Position numbers and translations under genes: made by a program
Source of the DNA: Nitrospiraceae bacterium UBA6905
GTDB taxonomy: Bacteria > Nitrospirota > Thermodesulfovibrionia > Thermodesulfovibrionales > UBA6898
Assembly: GCA_002451165.1 (NCBI GenBank)
Contig: DKBH01000022.1
Coordinates: forward strand, 1-21,443
Length of the DNA stretch: 21,443 nt
Reading direction: 5' to 3'
Notes under the pieces: model-generated
Database searches by the model: none
Seen by the model: the letters and a program-made list of their open reading frames with translations, nothing else
What the model was told of the DNA's origin: nothing
Shown here: positions 21,366-21,443 of the stretch, in pieces
Numbering within the stretch: position 1 is the stretch's first letter
Layout of the letters: each line of letters begins with the position of its first letter

Positions 21366-21443
21366 CGTGAACTTCTGATTATTAATCAAGGTATTTTCTC
21401 AATTAGATAATATATAGAGTTTGAATCCCCCCGGGTTTGCCGG

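Overview
The window looks like chromosomal DNA of a free-living Gram-negative bacterium of moderate GC content. It is densely coding, with housekeeping genes (rlmD, nadA, coaE, a priA homologue, ppnP, csp) mixed with two-component and cyclic-di-GMP signalling genes and a molybdenum-cofactor/corrinoid-activator-like pair. This mixture fits an environmental, probably anaerobic lineage such as Nitrospirota or Desulfobacterota. That placement is an inference from gene content only; there is no rRNA or other decisive marker here.

Layout. (1) Positions 2-7992, plus strand, tightly packed: a 5'-truncated GAF-PAS histidine kinase, a lone receiver protein overlapping it by 4 bp, a 23S rRNA m5U methyltransferase (RlmD type), an unrecognised 165-aa protein, a receiver-GGDEF diguanylate cyclase, a 33-codon open frame joined to both neighbours by ATGA overlaps, a MoeA fused to a molybdate-binding-like (PBP) domain, and a RACo-like ASKHA ATPase that lacks the usual ferredoxin domain. 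(2) 8039-9296, minus strand: a receiver-PilZ protein followed by a Nudix hydrolase. The receiver has Ser where the phosphoacceptor Asp should be. (3) 9353-12294, plus strand: a strong promoter placed only 5 nt before the ATG of a secreted lytic transglycosylase, then nadA and a MidA/NDUFAF7-type methyltransferase. (4) 12269-13399, minus strand: an FmdB-type zinc ribbon protein and a TIM-barrel isomerase/epimerase-like enzyme behind a good sigma70-type promoter. (5) 13593-14209, plus strand: coaE, apparently leaderless. (6) 14206-16947, minus strand: csp, ppnP and a PriA homologue. (7) 17141 to about 18180: the fossil of a DDE-type transposase, broken by stops and frameshifts. (8) 18221-20685, plus strand: a charged 79-aa protein, LemA, and an M48 membrane metalloprotease with an unusual GYF-like plus double zinc-ribbon tail. 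(9) 20756-21365, minus strand: a small four-helix membrane protein and its probable promoter.

How the genes fit together: the diguanylate cyclase and the PilZ-domain protein could be producer and receiver of the same second messenger. The MoeA-PBP and RACo-like genes overlap and are probably translated together. LemA and M48 proteases are recurrent partners.

The two observations most worth following are the PriA homologue, whose ATPase motifs I, II, V and VI are all lost although its frame and all eight zinc cysteines are intact (a pseudohelicase), and a perfect terminator hairpin in the apparent 5' leader of the cold-shock gene, which suggests attenuation. I found no tRNA, rRNA, CRISPR array or intact mobile element.
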